The translations under genes were made by a program, and so were the position numbers. This document shows positions 49,201-60,277 of a stretch of 64,000 nucleotides of DNA, piece after piece (within the stretch, counting starts at the first letter, position 1; each line of letters opens with the position of its first letter). The DNA comes from Pisaster brevispinus (lineage: Eukaryota; Echinodermata; Asteroidea; Forcipulatida; Asteriidae). Location: contig JAMKCF010000019.1 in assembly GCA_023634235.1 (NCBI GenBank), forward strand, positions 10,309,684 through 10,373,683. Direction: 5' to 3'. The notes under the pieces were generated by a model. It was not told where the DNA came from, made no database searches, and was given only the letters and a program-made list of their open reading frames with translations.

Positions 49201-50015
49201 TCAATTTGGGACTTTGAGTAAAATGATATTTTATTTCACTTTTTAAAAATTTACCTTTCATTGTAGAGTGCTTGCAGCGCCTTTATAATATGCCAGTCTT
49301 GTTGATGGTAGACGGAACTCTTTGGAGATGGTAAGGCTTACTGAAATACAAATATTCAGTTTCAGATAATTTGTTTTTAAAGATAAATGTCGAAAACGAA
49401 CATTAAAAACAACCCCCCTCCCCCCGGAAAAACAGAAAGGATTTGAGGAACTCATACATATCAAGATATACCTTTATTGCTGCAATCAAAATACAATTTA
49501 ATGCTGGAAACAGTTCTCTTGTAAGGATTGGTTTGAACTTTATTATCAGTGAAATCTAGAGTAAAACTTGTATGCAAATGGAATGCAAATGGAATACAAA
49601 ATATGAATTATTGAAATCTAAAAATTTGTCTTGATATTTGTGTTGGACATAAAGCATCCCAAGGGACTTTTCAAAACTCAGCCTGTTAACTTTGAAATGA
49701 TTGCCAAACATACAAACATCTTGAAATGAATTGTGATACTGCAAGAACATTTCCGATACTAACTTGTGTTTATACCAGAGCAGCAACAGACATTCTATGC
49801 AATTGCTGGAGAGCTTTAGTTGGGACTGAGTGTAAATTGTAGTTTCGGGAATTTACCTTTTACTGGAGAGTGCAGCTCCTTTAGTATCATGCCCTGATCT
49901 TGGACATCTACATGTTGATGGTAAGATTTTCCTTTGAGACTTGCTGACCTATAGATGCAAACAAAACAAGGTTGATGTTTTGTGAAAATGACATAATAAA
50001 AAGTTCTGTTAATTT

Positions 50016-50150
50016 TGGGTTGAACAAAGACAAATTTACTAGAGCAGGATTCGAACCAGCGACCTCCAGTTTAACGTGCCGACAATCTACGGTAGAGTGC
50101 TGGCACGTTAAACTGGAGGTTGTTGGTTCAAATCCCACTCTAGTTGTTTT
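50016..50150 (-). mobile_element. SINE copy with inverted tRNA-like halves
   Basis: The minus strand reads GGCACGTTAAACTGGAGGTC, GCTGGTTCGAATCCTGC, then 'tttgtctttgttcaaccca'. The + strand, from 50099, repeats the tRNA-like part (GGCACGTTAAACTGGAGG, TTGGTTCAAATCCCACTC) in the opposite direction. The two copies flank a 21-bp centre. It is the same family as 15.7, 18.3 and 57.9 kb, again with a palindromic 5' end. The target-site duplication is not clear. Confidence 0.7.
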
Positions 50151-50699
50151 TAGAGCCAATGCATTCATTCTCATCTTCCATAGCTTTCTATAAACACACC
50201 CTACAATCAAAATCAATTTGCTGTCATGTTTCAGTGTAAGAAATGAAAAACAGTTTTGGAGGAACTTGTGCATATTAGGATTATTTTGATTGTGTTTATA
50301 TGAATCACCCTTGCAAATTTATGTTTGTTGACACAATGGAAATCAGGTATTTGGTTTTCTCCAAACCATTTCTTTGCCCCCCGCCCCCCACTCCCCCACC
50401 CCACTTTTGTAGTCGGTCAATAGGTTGAGCTACCAAGGAAAAGTAATGATAAGTTGTAATGAAGGAAAAGAGGAGAGATTTATGAACCAACAACCGTTTT
50501 AGTGTTCAGGAGTTTCCCTTACCTTTTATAAAGTAGAGAGCAGTTTATATACCAGACTCATTGTGGACTGTTAGGAAGTTTGTCAACTGCAGGTCGGTCT
50601 CAGACAAGGTGCACGGTTGTTCATCCATGATTCCTTAATGTGCAGAATGCCTTGAAGCCATGATGATTCCATTATGTGTGTCTCTCCTCAAACTCTAAA

Positions 50700-53600
50700 G
50701 CCTTCAAGATTGTGGTGAGATTTATTGGTTGTAGGACATCAGCTTTCTCATTCTGTGAAAGGTTAACGGAAATAAATGTACAGAGGTAACACATTAGGGC
50801 ACATAAAAAAAGGAAATGTCAAATGAACTTGCCCTCCCCTGGTGGTAACAATTTGACCTTGTCAATGAAATCTGATGAGCCATCAATGATGACTTGATTT
50901 GTCAAGACATTTTAGTTTTTTAAATCAAATTTGCCAAAGTAGCGTACATCTACCTTAATTTGCATCAGATCTCACATGCCTAAATGGTAATAATCAAAAT
51001 GAATTTGATGAATTTTTAGTCAGGAAAGACGTTTAGCCAACTCTCTGGTTCTTTTCCCATATGATCTTACGACACAGAAACATTCTATTCTTGGGTTTAT
51101 GGTGTGACTTGAGATAATAACAGTCTTGAGGAGGAATACTGTTAGTTTGCACTTGGAAGCTTATCAATTTCTTAAAATTGATTTTGAATTATAATAAGGT
51201 TTTGTAAGTGAATGTTTTTATTTTTCAAAGCACCGAGTGAGTCTACTATGTTTGTCACACATTGGAAGAAACAAAAAATAATGATTCTTTATCCTGATGC
51301 AACTATTACATCAATTACAAAATTATGACACCAAACAAGTGAGGGAAAAATGTAAACAGGGTCTTATTTTGGAACGCATGGCAGTTGGAAATGATTTCAC
51401 AAATGTGGAATTGCCCACTTGTATTTGTTCACTTATCACTGACAGATAATTGTTACTATCATTTTTGTTAATGTTTCCATTATTTCTTAACCTATTAATG
51501 CTTGAAGACATGTATACACACACTTTACTATTACGCACCAGAAAACTGATGACTGGTCAACATGTTTTGTTTCCATAAACACCCAGAACTTTTAGATATT
51601 TGTTATTTGGGGGGGGTGTTAGAGTTTAAAGCCAAGTGCCGTATTAATAGCCCGGTCATTCTACTGTGTAGTGTGTACAGGCAATGCACTCACAATGCTG
51701 CCTGTACAAAGAGGGACAAATGGTACTGGAATGTGACAATCTCTCTTCTCGCAATCTCCTTTGTTTCAGGGGTTGATGTGTAATCCCAGATTCCAGACCT
51801 TCGTCCTTTTGTTGTACAAATGAGAACTATGAGAGATCGATAGACTGCCACCATTGTTTATCATTTTATTTGGTATATGGGAGGAAACTTCAAGATTCCA
51901 GCATAATGGCCAATTATCAAGCATAGCTCCTGATGGCTGGCTTTCTGGTGAAAACAATCCACTTTTTCTCCAAAAAGAACTACAAATCCTGGTGCATTTT
52001 ATGAGAATGTTTGTTGTTTTTTCTTTGTTCAGCTATGGTTTCACTGCAATGATATTCTCAAAACAAAATTATTCAAAAAGTTCCAAAAATTTACTACATA
52101 CATAGGCACAGTATAAACAAAAAGGTTTTAATAGTGACGTGAAGGGGTTATAGCCTAGTATCATCAAACTGTCCAAAATCTCTCGATGCATCTCTAATTA
52201 ATGGGTGATAAAATTACCTGTCGATGGAGAAGACATCATTGAATTTTGACCCTGGGCAGCATCAAATCAGGCATCTACTTTTGGAGAGGTAGACTTCATC
52301 TCACAATGGCATGTCTGTAGCTAATCTACATATTAATAGAAGAAACAATATAAGAAATAAATAAATAAAGCAATACAATAAAACATTTTGTTAAAGGTGT
52401 GATGTTGTTTTCCTTCAATTGCACCGACAATTTGATATGCTTTGACCATGAGAGGGCGCCATACAAGTAATCACAAAACAACTGGCATACATATATTACA
52501 TTCAGCGCATTATTTAACCTGGCAACGAGGCACCTGTTTGGTCCTAACATTGCTACAGTTTCCTGTCACAGATGTTTGGCCAGCGTAATTGATAGGTTAA
52601 GAGGGTTTGTTATGCCTTTTCTCAATGATTTCTTTAGCTAATTGTGTTGCTTACATGTCAAGGAATACCTTCAAGCCCATTGAACCGGTAAACCATAGAG
52701 CAAGGATCAGACACAACAACCATGCCTTGTCACCAAGCGGTGACTCACTCACACCACGCCCACACAGAGATAGGATTTTGTGCATGCAATGGGAAATATT
52801 TTTTCCCACCACCCCTCCTGACCAAATTGACGACCCCTGTTGATTGACACCCCTTCTAAAACGTGTGTAATGGTACACTGTAGGATATCATGGAGTATCA
52901 CGGGGTTGGGATCTACCATTTTGTAATGGTTATGTTTTTCTTTATATGTGCCACAGCTCTGTGATAACGTGCCTCATTGCAAGGTTTTAAACCAGTCTGG
53001 TCTCCAGTAGATTGTGGCGGTTGATCACCTCATTGTTGGCAAGATAGGAAGGGTACCAAACAAACTGTGGTTGTCAGAACCAGACGTTGACACATGTACA
53101 TGTACACTGGTGCTTGATCTATCTATTAACATTGACGAGGATACTATTAACCTAAACTATGAGCAAGTTAAAACTATGCTGCATTGTGGACTAAAACAAT
53201 GACCCTCCAGGCATGCCAAAAGAGTAATTGATTTTATATCACAACGTTTGCATTTAAATTCAGCAAAGTCCAGACATAGGGTAACCTACAGCACTCCACC
53301 AGCAACTTTTTGGATCAGGTAACTCACTGAGGGGATGTATATTTTTAGCCACATCTTCCACAAAGTCAGGTCTGGAATGCGCTACAACCAAGATTACTAC
53401 AGTAGGTTGGCACTATTTATGGTGCTAACTTGTCAGGATTTAAACACTTTGTAATAGCTCAAAGTACCTTTTGTATGCACACTTTCTTCAAAGTGGCCTT
53501 TGTAAGGATGTTTGCGCACACATTTGAAGGACAGGGATTGCATAGAATTAGCAAATTCGAGGACACAACATTCATCGCAAAAACATTTTGGAGGGAAAAA

Positions 53601-53755
53601 CAAAATTGTAAATAAGAAACGGCAAAAAATTTACCAAGGAACACCGCGCTGTTCAAATCCACATTGGCGTCAACTTGGAATTTTGAAGGTCACGTATGGT
53701 TGTAAGGATTATGACAAATCATGGGTGTAATTCTTTGGGCCAAACCGACCAATCA
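50700..53755. other. No gene recognised
   Basis: About 3 kb of mostly unique-looking sequence. A piece of the 25-kb repeat family lies at about 51240-51330. Short open frames (for example 51562-51783, 51854-52105, 53014-53202) lack motifs, and I cannot support any of them. Confidence 0.35.
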
Positions 53756-53834
53756 ATGTAAAGTAATGAATATCGGCCTAACAGACATGGCAAGCTGGCT
53801 AGCCACAGCTGTATCAAGGTTGAAATTTGCAGCC

Positions 53835-53975
53835 ATGAATTGGCGGCTACTGCTACGGCTAGATTTCCGCATCATCATGTGTTGAAGTATAGTACAAGAG
53901 TCCTTAGCAACACACTTAGCAACAGTCTTAGCCGTAGCTGTAGCAAACACTTCAGATACGGCCTGAGTTTATGCA
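53835..53975. mobile_element. Diverged palindromic MITE relic
   Basis: GCGGCTACTGCTACGGCTAG near 53843 faces CTTAGCCGTAGCTGTAGC near 53925, the inner arms of the family seen intact at 55483-55615. The outer termini are partly lost (gatacggcctg at the right). Confidence 0.45.
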
Positions 53976-54131
53976 ACAAGACTACAGCCCTGACAAGTGC
54001 AGTTGACACTAGTCTTCTGTTATGTACACAGAGACAAAAGTAAGCCAGTTTCAAACGACTTAGTGTTCTAAATTGTTTCATCACACAAAAAAGATCCAAT
54101 CTAATAAATGTTAAATTTGCATCGGGGATAA

Positions 54132-54502
54132 AGAATATTAATTTTGGTTTTTACCCTACACCGATGTGTGTTAGCACTGTATACTCAGTACTTTCCTGAG
54201 TTCTGTGAAAAAAAAATCACAGTCACCTAGACCACCGAGATTGCCCGGTAGCTAGAGGCTACATCTATTAAATCGTTGCGGTACCCGCTGCTAAAATATA
54301 GGATTCAAACTGCCTCTAGCTACCGGGCAATCTCAGTGGTCTAGTTGGTAAGACACTGCTCTAGAATTGCAAAGGTCGTGGGTTCGAATCCCACCCGAGT
54401 AATATGCCTGTGATGTTTTTCACAGAACTCGGGAAAGTACTGAGTATACAGTGGTGCTAACACCGACAGTGTAGGGTAACCAAAATTAATATTCTAAGAT
54501 CA
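54132..54502 (+). mobile_element. tRNA-derived SINE (second tRNA type) as an inverted repeat
   Basis: The right arm (54306-54502) has GTGGTCTAGTTGGTAAGAC (A-box type), then GTGGGTTCGAATCCCACCC (B-box) and a tail (cctgtgatgtttttcacagaactc...gtgtagggtaac). The left arm (54132-54270) is its reverse complement but lacks the ~60 bp from the end of the A-box to just past the B-box. Acceptor ends do not pair, so this is a SINE and not a tRNA gene. The spacer is ~35 bp. Confidence 0.7.
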
Positions 54503-55480
54503 AATCTGTTATCTTAGAATGTGTATTGATTTTTGGAAGCTTGGTCAAAATCAGGCAAATCTAGTCATCACTAGTCTCAGAGAAGTGGCTGGAAATGGGA
54601 AAAATTGGATACCAATTCTTATGCACATTCAAAGACCAAAATGAGCTGGCACATTTTCGTTTATTATAAATTAATGACATGCCTGATTGATCAATGCTAT
54701 CTAAAGCCCATGATGTGTGTGTGGGCGTAGGGCCAATTGATGTAGCCCCACTTGTCTGCTTGTGTGGCCAAGCTCATGCATGTCATGAAGCCTCATGGGC
54801 TGAATCCTGAAAACTGAAGTGAAGGATTCAGCCGACATTGACAAGTGGAACTTGGAAGTGGGGCTACGATCAATGAAGAAGCAGGTGTCCACAGCGTAAT
54901 TAATTGACACTAATATGGGGCTATAATATGAAATGACCAGATTTTGGGAAGAGATCAACTTGAAAGATATAACGATGATGTAGAATTATGTGAACAAACT
55001 TCAGACTCGGGATGATGATATCGTTTGTGTCCATTCAATTGTACATACCTCTCCTACTCCTGCCAATAGGTGGCGGTCTATTGTCAAATTGAGACATTTG
55101 AACTCGTTCATAATACTGATTGTGCCGAAAATGTCCCTAAGTTTCTTCAAATTCTTGGGTTGAAAATCCTTTATAGCAAAATTATCATCGTCACAAACAA
55201 ACTAGTAACTCACCATCAGCTTTTTGTGGGTGTTGTGCCCTCAGAACTCAGTAGAATCTTGAATTTGTTGGACAAGTGTTGACTCCCGATTTTTTACTCT
55301 TTAAAAATGGCGGTACTACGTCCCGCCGTCCGGCCGTACGTACGTCCGTAGATTCATGTGTCACGTGATCATGTGCGGCTGCTTTCTTAGACTAAATTGC
55401 ATAGCAAAACAAAGGGCGTCCTCTCATTGGACACCATGGGTTATAAGTTCCAACCACTGACCGTTCAAGACTCGCCAAAC
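54503..55480. other. No gene recognised
   Basis: Mostly unique-looking sequence without a supported reading frame. 55318-55360 is CpG-rich (ccgccgtccggccgtacgt). Confidence 0.35.
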
Positions 55481-55482
55481 TA

Positions 55483-55615
55483 AGGCCGTGTCCGAAACGC
55501 GACTTCGGCTACAGCTACAGCTAGCTGATCAGAGCGTCTACCAGTGTTGAAGAATAGGCAGACGCGCGCGATCTAGCCGTAGCTGTAGCCGAAGTCGCCG
55601 TTTCGGACACGGCCT
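55483..55615. mobile_element. Intact hairpin MITE
   Basis: The arms are nearly perfect reverse complements for about 45 bp: AGGCCGTGTCCGAAACG, then ACTTCGGCTACAGCTAC. The centre is ~40 bp. A diverged member is at 61058-61185 and a relic at 53835-53975. No coding content. The target duplication is not certain. Confidence 0.8.
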
Positions 55616-55803
55616 CATCAAAGGCACAGGACACAAAAATGGAGTCCTAGACTGGCTACCAGACCTCTTGCACTGGTAACATTGATTTTTGAAAACGTCA
55701 GCACAAAACAAAGACAATAACTAATTATTATGATAATTTAGGGGTGCGGTGCATAGTTGGCCCGCTATCCCAGTGACTCGAAAGGATGCACTGAGGTTCT
55801 ATA

Positions 55804-56009
55804 GCTGCGTTCGCATTGGACTTAAAATGGTTAACTCACCGCCGCAAATTGTTAACTTACCGATATTAAGTCCAAGTGCGAACAGCCGGTAACTTACCGG
55901 GGTGGTAAACTACCGCCACAGCGCTGTTAACTTAACAGGCCGATTCGAGTCGCGGTTGACTTAACAATGTTAACTTAACAGGGGCAAGAAGTCCAATGCG
56001 AACGCGGCT
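55804..56009. mobile_element. MITE with GCGTTCGCATTGGACTT termini and GTTAACTTA subrepeats
   Basis: The left end GCTGCGTTCGCATTGGACTT matches the right end AAGTCCAATGCGAACGCGGC as inverted repeats with one difference. Inside, the palindromic GTTAAC motif recurs at least five times in short phrases (gttaactta, ggtaacttacc). No coding content. Confidence 0.8.
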
Positions 56010-56809
56010 TAAGATAGTTAAAACAGACACATTATGTTTATATTATTACACTGTCCTTTTCGTCAATACTGTCAATGTGTCTTAATTACATGCTTCGAAA
56101 TTTTGTTTACTCACAAAAAATAATCTCAAGGGAGATTGCCTCACGGTAAGAGTATATTGTCAAATCAATAATTAAAGATCCTTGTAAGAGTAAAATGAGC
56201 AGTTTAAGCTTTTACCTGGCATCAAATACAGCTCTAAATGACTCATTGACGAAGCCATTTTCGTTTGTGTGTACACTGAGTGACATAACTAGCTATTTCT
56301 ATGCAGGGTGCAAACGGGGTGACATGGGGATGTGGGTGGGGCTTGTATGGAACCAACCATGTTGAGGATTTTTTGGGGGTTTTGTTTTCTTTTTTCGATC
56401 TCATTTACCACCTCCCTCTCCTTCCCCCACTTGCACCTCCACGCCGCTGCAGTATTGTGTCCTCATCGTGCGGATCGGAGAGGCAAAAGTTATCTTTCAT
56501 TAACAGCACATATTGAACAAACACAACGACAAGGCCTAATATCCTAACTTGCTCTTCGTATCTTTCATTTTAGAAATTTGAAAGGTAAGTCAACTGTGAT
56601 TAAAAATAGAATCAAAATGAGCTCTAAAGTTAGCAAAGCTTGCCTTTCAATTCCCATTATTGACATAATTTATTTCACAATTAGTAACTGATGAGTGCTT
56701 CCCACGGTACAACTGCGTGTTGCTGTGGAGGGTGGAGCTGCTCAGGATCTTAACATTGACAAACTGTGGTCATCCTGCCGAGTACAGACGCTATCACTCG
56801 GAGCTCAAA

Positions 56810-57299
56810 ATGGCAGCAAACTTCACTGTTTTCAGTATTCTTGTAGCTCTCCTTCAGTCGCATTTCCTGATCGTATCACCCGCTTGCATGTCCTACCGTA
56901 GTCCATGGACAAGTTTTGGGAATCATTGCTACCTTCTCGTGACGGATGCCAAGACCTTTGATGAAGCTGAACAGTACTGTCAGAGTTTGTCACGCCTTGG
57001 TAGACCATCTCATCTGGCGTCCGTTATGAGCCAAGAGGAAAATGACTTCCTCGTCCAGCTTGCCACCGATGAACGGAGAGGTGCATCACAACATATGGAT
57101 CGGCTACCATTATGATTCATCCACGGGTTCCTTCGCCTGGATCGACGGTAGCCCTTCCGGGAACTACACCAACTGGTCCCCGGATAAACCCCGTGGCGCT
57201 CAGTGTGCCGAGATCGCTAGACCAGCTTTTTGGAATGACCTGCATTGCAATAGAATCAGGGGCTGCATTTGTAAGAGACCTGAAACATTGTCAGCTTAA
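56810..57299 (+). pseudogene. C-type lectin with a single 2-nt frameshift
   Basis: This is the twin of the intact gene at 59699. The frame from ATG 56810 encodes the signal peptide (MAANFTVFSILVALLQS) and the first half of the CTLD (CMSCRSPWT-type start, here with Tyr for Cys in CMSY; HCYLLV; FDEAEQYC). At 57062-57070 it has 'gccaccgatg' where the twin has 'gccacaccgatg', and the frame then stops at 57113-57115 after 101 residues. The other half continues in a second frame: IWIGYHYDSS, then GNYTNWSPDKPRG, AFWND and CICKRPETLSA to the stop at 57297-57299. KPR stands at the EPN/QPD site. The fresh look suggests a very young pseudogene, a polymorphic allele or an assembly error. Confidence 0.85.
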
Positions 57300-57386
57300 A
57301 TGCGATAAGGATATTGAAGGCGGTTCAGCTTGCTCAAGAGTCAACAGAGTAAGTAAAACGATCAACGTAATAACTTAAAGCATAGC

Positions 57387-57927
57387 ATGAAAGCCTTATT
57401 CGGCTACCGCCTAAAGTCGACCGGCGAAAAAAAAAGGCAATTCAAACGATTGTATTAAAAAAAAAACGGGCGGGTCTTAATTGTCAACAAACTTGTGTCA
57501 TTGAAGCAGGCATCTTTAGGGGTCCATGGTTTTATTTGTATGAAGAGTTGCTCTAAAAACGGACGCATTAATGGTTAGATATCGACACCATGGAGCAAAA
57601 TATTACGCCGTGACAAGCAGAGACGTGTAGGCCTACGTTTCACCAATAATTTAACTGAAGAAAACCCCGGATATAACCGATTCAACGAGTAACCGATTAA
57701 TCGAATAACCTTGCAGTACTACCCGTTGGATTGATCGCCTTATTGGCACTTTAACCCAATCGATGACAGCCCGTCCGGAGGGGCCACGCCTACTACCACA
57801 CCCGACCAACCCTAAGCGGTGATATGGAGGGAATGTACCCATACTTGAAACTACAATCTAATTTAACTTTTTGTGGAATGACAATGCCGTGTAACAAACT
57901 CAGAATGACAATGCCGTGTAACGAACA
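57387..57927 (+). pseudogene. Second dead lectin, interrupted by ~270 bp
   Basis: 57387-57425 (ATGAAAGCCTTATTCGGCTA) matches the codons for MKTWFGYR of the 12253 gene. After ~270 bp of unrelated DNA the match resumes at about 57735 with PIDDSPSGG and SGDMEG...YLKLQSN, ending in the WND region (TTTGTGGAATGAC). It has frameshifts and no start. From 57878 a 27-bp unit is repeated, one full copy plus a partial one. The same structure with the same interruption is at 60278-60981, so the insertion predates the block duplication. Confidence 0.7.
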
Positions 57928-57944
57928 GGGAGACCGCCAACATA

Positions 57945-58095
57945 GGGCTGGATAGCTTAGTTGGTAGAGCTCCGGTACGTTAATCCGGAGATCGTTGGTT
58001 CAAGTCCCGCTCCAGTCAATTTGTCTTTGTTCAAACCTAAATTAATTAAAAAATTTACCCAGTCAGCTTCCCTTGTGGTTTATTACTTGATATTT
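57945..58095 (+). mobile_element. SINE with the most complete tRNA-like head
   Basis: GGCTGGATAGCTTAGTTGGT (A-box) is followed by a 4-bp anticodon-like stem (CCGG...CCGG) around ACGTTAA, B-box TTGGTTCAAGTCCCGC and TCCAGTCA, then 'tttgtctttgttcaaaccta', an A-rich linker and the tail 'gcttcccttgtggtttatta'. The head is tRNA-like, but the T-arm is imperfect, and the fixed tail shared with 15.7 and 18.3 kb shows it is a SINE. It landed directly downstream of the lectin remnant. Confidence 0.8.
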
Positions 58096-58099
58096 AAAA

Positions 58100-58800
58100 C
58101 GCATTATGGATTCATTGTTACGTTTGTCCAAAATAATGCGAGATTTGTTTACAACTTAGTGAGGGTTGAACTCCTTTTACGATCTTTGCATGAAATTTGA
58201 TTATTAAGCCCACTACACAATGTACAGTAATTCATGACGAACTCTCGTCTATAAAATGTAATAATCGTAATCAAAACAGAAACAGGCTTTCAATTGAACA
58301 ATACAAAGTTCTATTCAGTAAAAAAACATTGGTTAATTTATTGCTGCTGGTTCAAAAAAGATGCGTTAAGTCGATATTAATTACGTATTTCTCCCTTTTC
58401 TTCAATAATTTCAGTCATAGATTTAGAGCTCATTTGAGTTTGGAATTTGTATAACGCACAAAAACAGTCGTCTCTAATATTTAATTGCCTATCAGTAAAA
58501 CCTAATTGTCAACTCAATCATTTCCAAACGGCCTTTGTGAGCACATAATATAAATAAACACATCATTTTGTAGCCTTTATCTGACATCAAAATAGGCTAG
58601 TCTTTGTAGTTTATTCAAGCCGTGATCTAATTCAGTTGTAACTCAACTTTGAAAGGAGTAAATGCATATTGCTCTATTGTAGAAGATACTATCACTCTCC
58701 TTCACTTGCATTTCATATGATAAGATATCTTTTGTTACTCTTTTCTTCTTCTTTTTTTACCAATATTGACATACAATGAACACTTTATTTCGAGTCCTCC
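58100..58800 (+). repeat. Downstream lectin flank, duplicate of 61990-62660
   Basis: It aligns with 61990-62660: 'ggattcattgttac', 'gaactccttttacgatctttg', 'gtacagtaattcatga', 'gcctatcagtaaaa', 'tttatctgacatcaaaatag' and 'aaatgcatattgctctantg'. A third, older copy lies at 8340-9110. The remainder to 59040 holds no gene. Confidence 0.75.
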
Positions 58801-59698
58801 AGCACTGGCCCCTACTGCCAAGAAGAATAATGCTTGCGTTACGGGGATAAACAATGTGGCCAAAATGCGCTTTCAAAGATTGAATCTTAGCATAAATTTC
58901 AAATTAAGGACATAGAAACAAAAATTACAATCACCAAAGTCTGGGAGTGCATTGACCCACTATCCCACATACTTTAAAGGTCATGTTTGTAGTAAATAAA
59001 CTGAAAACATAGTTTTAAAATGAAGTGTCAGTAAAATGTATCTTGCTGTTTGGAATTTCTACTCACAAACAATCATCTTAATGAATTAATTGCCTCTCGG
59101 TAAGAGTTAACTGTCATATTATCAATTATGAAAGATTCTTGTCAGAATAAAATGAGAAATTTAAGCCTTTAAATGATTGATTGATGAAGCCATTTTTCAT
59201 ATAGTGTCAATACAACAGTGTATAAAACAAATTTTAAGGTAGGAGGGGGATTGTTGAGGTGGATTTACATAACAACAATTGTTGTATATGTAATTTGCCC
59301 CTACTCCCACACTGCACCTCCCCTCCTGGATCCGCCGCTGTAGTGCGGTCATTGTGTTATCGTGGAGAGAGAGGAAATTATCGGAATATTATGAGCTCAC
59401 TGAACAAACGCAACAACTAATAACTTGCTTTTTCTATTGCTCATTAAATACAATATTATTGTAAGTAGCAAGTCAACTGTGATTAAAAATAGAATCAAAA
59501 TGAGCTCTAAAGTTAACAAAGCTTGCCTTTCAATTCCCATTATTGACATAATTTATTTCAACATTGATAACTGAGCCGATGAGCGTTTTCCTACAGTACA
59601 ACTGCGTGTTGTGGTGGAGGGTAGAGCTGCTCAGCAACTTAACATTGACAAACTGGGTTCATCCTGCCGAGTACAGACGCTATCACTCAGAGCTCAAA

Positions 59699-60199
59699 AT
59701 GGCAGCAAACTTCACTGTTTTCAGTATTCTTGTAGCTCTCCTTCAGTCGCAATTCCTGATCGTATCACCCGCTTGCATGTCCTGCCGTAGTCCATGGACA
59801 AGTTTTGGGAATCATTGCTACATTTTCGTGACGGATGCCAAGACCTTTGATGAAGCTAAACAGTACTGTCAGAGTTTGTCACGCAATGGCAGACCATCTC
59901 ATCTGGCGTCCGTTATGAGCCAAGAGGAAAATGACTTCCTCGTCCAGCTTGCCACACCGATGAACAGAGAGGTGCATCAGAACATATGGATCGGCTACCA
60001 AAATGATTCATCCACTGGTTCCTTCGCCTGGATCGACGGTAGCCCTTCCGGGAACTACACCAACTGGGCCCCGGATAAACCCCGTGACACTCAGTGTGCC
60101 GAGATCGCTAGACCAGCTTTTTGGAATGACCTGCCTTGCCATAGAACCCGGGGCTGCATTTGTAAGAGACCTGAAACATTGTCAGCTAAAATGCGATAA
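59699..60199 (+). CDS. Secreted C-type lectin, single exon, intact
   Basis: This is a 166-residue protein from ATG 59699. The frame is open upstream to 59564, but this start matches the other copies and begins the signal peptide (1-25, VFSILVALLQSQFLIVSPA). The single long-form CTLD has cysteines at 26, 29, 40, 57, 133, 147, 153 and 155. It also has LASVMSQEENDFL (69-81), IWIGY (96-100), WIDGSPSGNYTNW (111-123) and WND (142-144). The canonical EPN/QPD sugar motif is replaced by KPR (127-129), so calcium-dependent mannose or galactose binding cannot be assumed. Possible N-glycosylation sites are NDS (102) and NYT (119). No intron interrupts it. A defence or agglutination role is only family inference. 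Its twin at 56810 is frameshifted. Confidence 0.92.
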   Translation: MAANFTVFSILVALLQSQFLIVSPACMSCRSPWTSFGNHCYIFVTDAKTFDEAKQYCQSLSRNGRPSHLASVMSQEENDFLVQLATPMNREVHQNIWIGYQNDSSTGSFAWIDGSPSGNYTNWAPDKPRDTQCAEIARPAFWNDLPCHRTRGCICKRPETLSAKMR

Positions 60200-60277
60200 G
60201 GATATTGAAGGCGGTTCAGCTTGCTCAAGAGTCAACAGAGTAAGTAAAACGATCAACGTAATAACTTAAAGCATAGC

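Larger units (their letters stand above)
46432..50640 (-). repeat. Minus-strand array of the same exon-like module
   Basis: Reverse-complement copies of the 30.1-34.1-kb module. Cores are at 47788-47847 (31-nt internal deletion), 49255-49340 and 49857-49948 (one extra codon), all with donor-like AAAG|GT. The acceptor-like cag or tag is also kept. Partial cores ending CTCTCCTTTATAAAAG|GT and CTCTACTTTATAAAAG|GT lie at 46432 and 50523 and upward. Spacer sequence is shared too: 48090-48130 is the reverse complement of 32950-33010. The best copy, 49857-49948, keeps both candidate frames open despite the insertion. Confidence 0.6.
56090..57940 (+). repeat. Lectin block, copy A (duplicate of 59040-60990)
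   Basis: The whole stretch realigns to 59040-60990 at an offset of about 2.89-2.95 kb. This covers upstream DNA (agattgcctcacggtaagag type), the 5' leader (gtcaactgtgattaaaaata...), the lectin copy, 100 bp of spacer, a second dead lectin and the WND-derived minisatellite. The G-rich stretch 56320-56460 is only loosely matched. Confidence 0.85.

Noticed and set aside
53014..53202. 62-codon frame with acidic, protein-like composition
   Set aside because: No recognisable motif, no supporting splice or promoter signal, and too short to claim.
54330..54405. True tRNA gene
   Set aside because: A- and B-boxes are good, but the acceptor ends do not pair, and a fixed non-tRNA tail repeats in the inverted arm. 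It is SINE-derived.
57945..58020. Possible tRNA with GTT anticodon
   Set aside because: It has a tRNA-like fold with C instead of T before the anticodon and an imperfect T-arm. The same tail is found in two other SINE copies.
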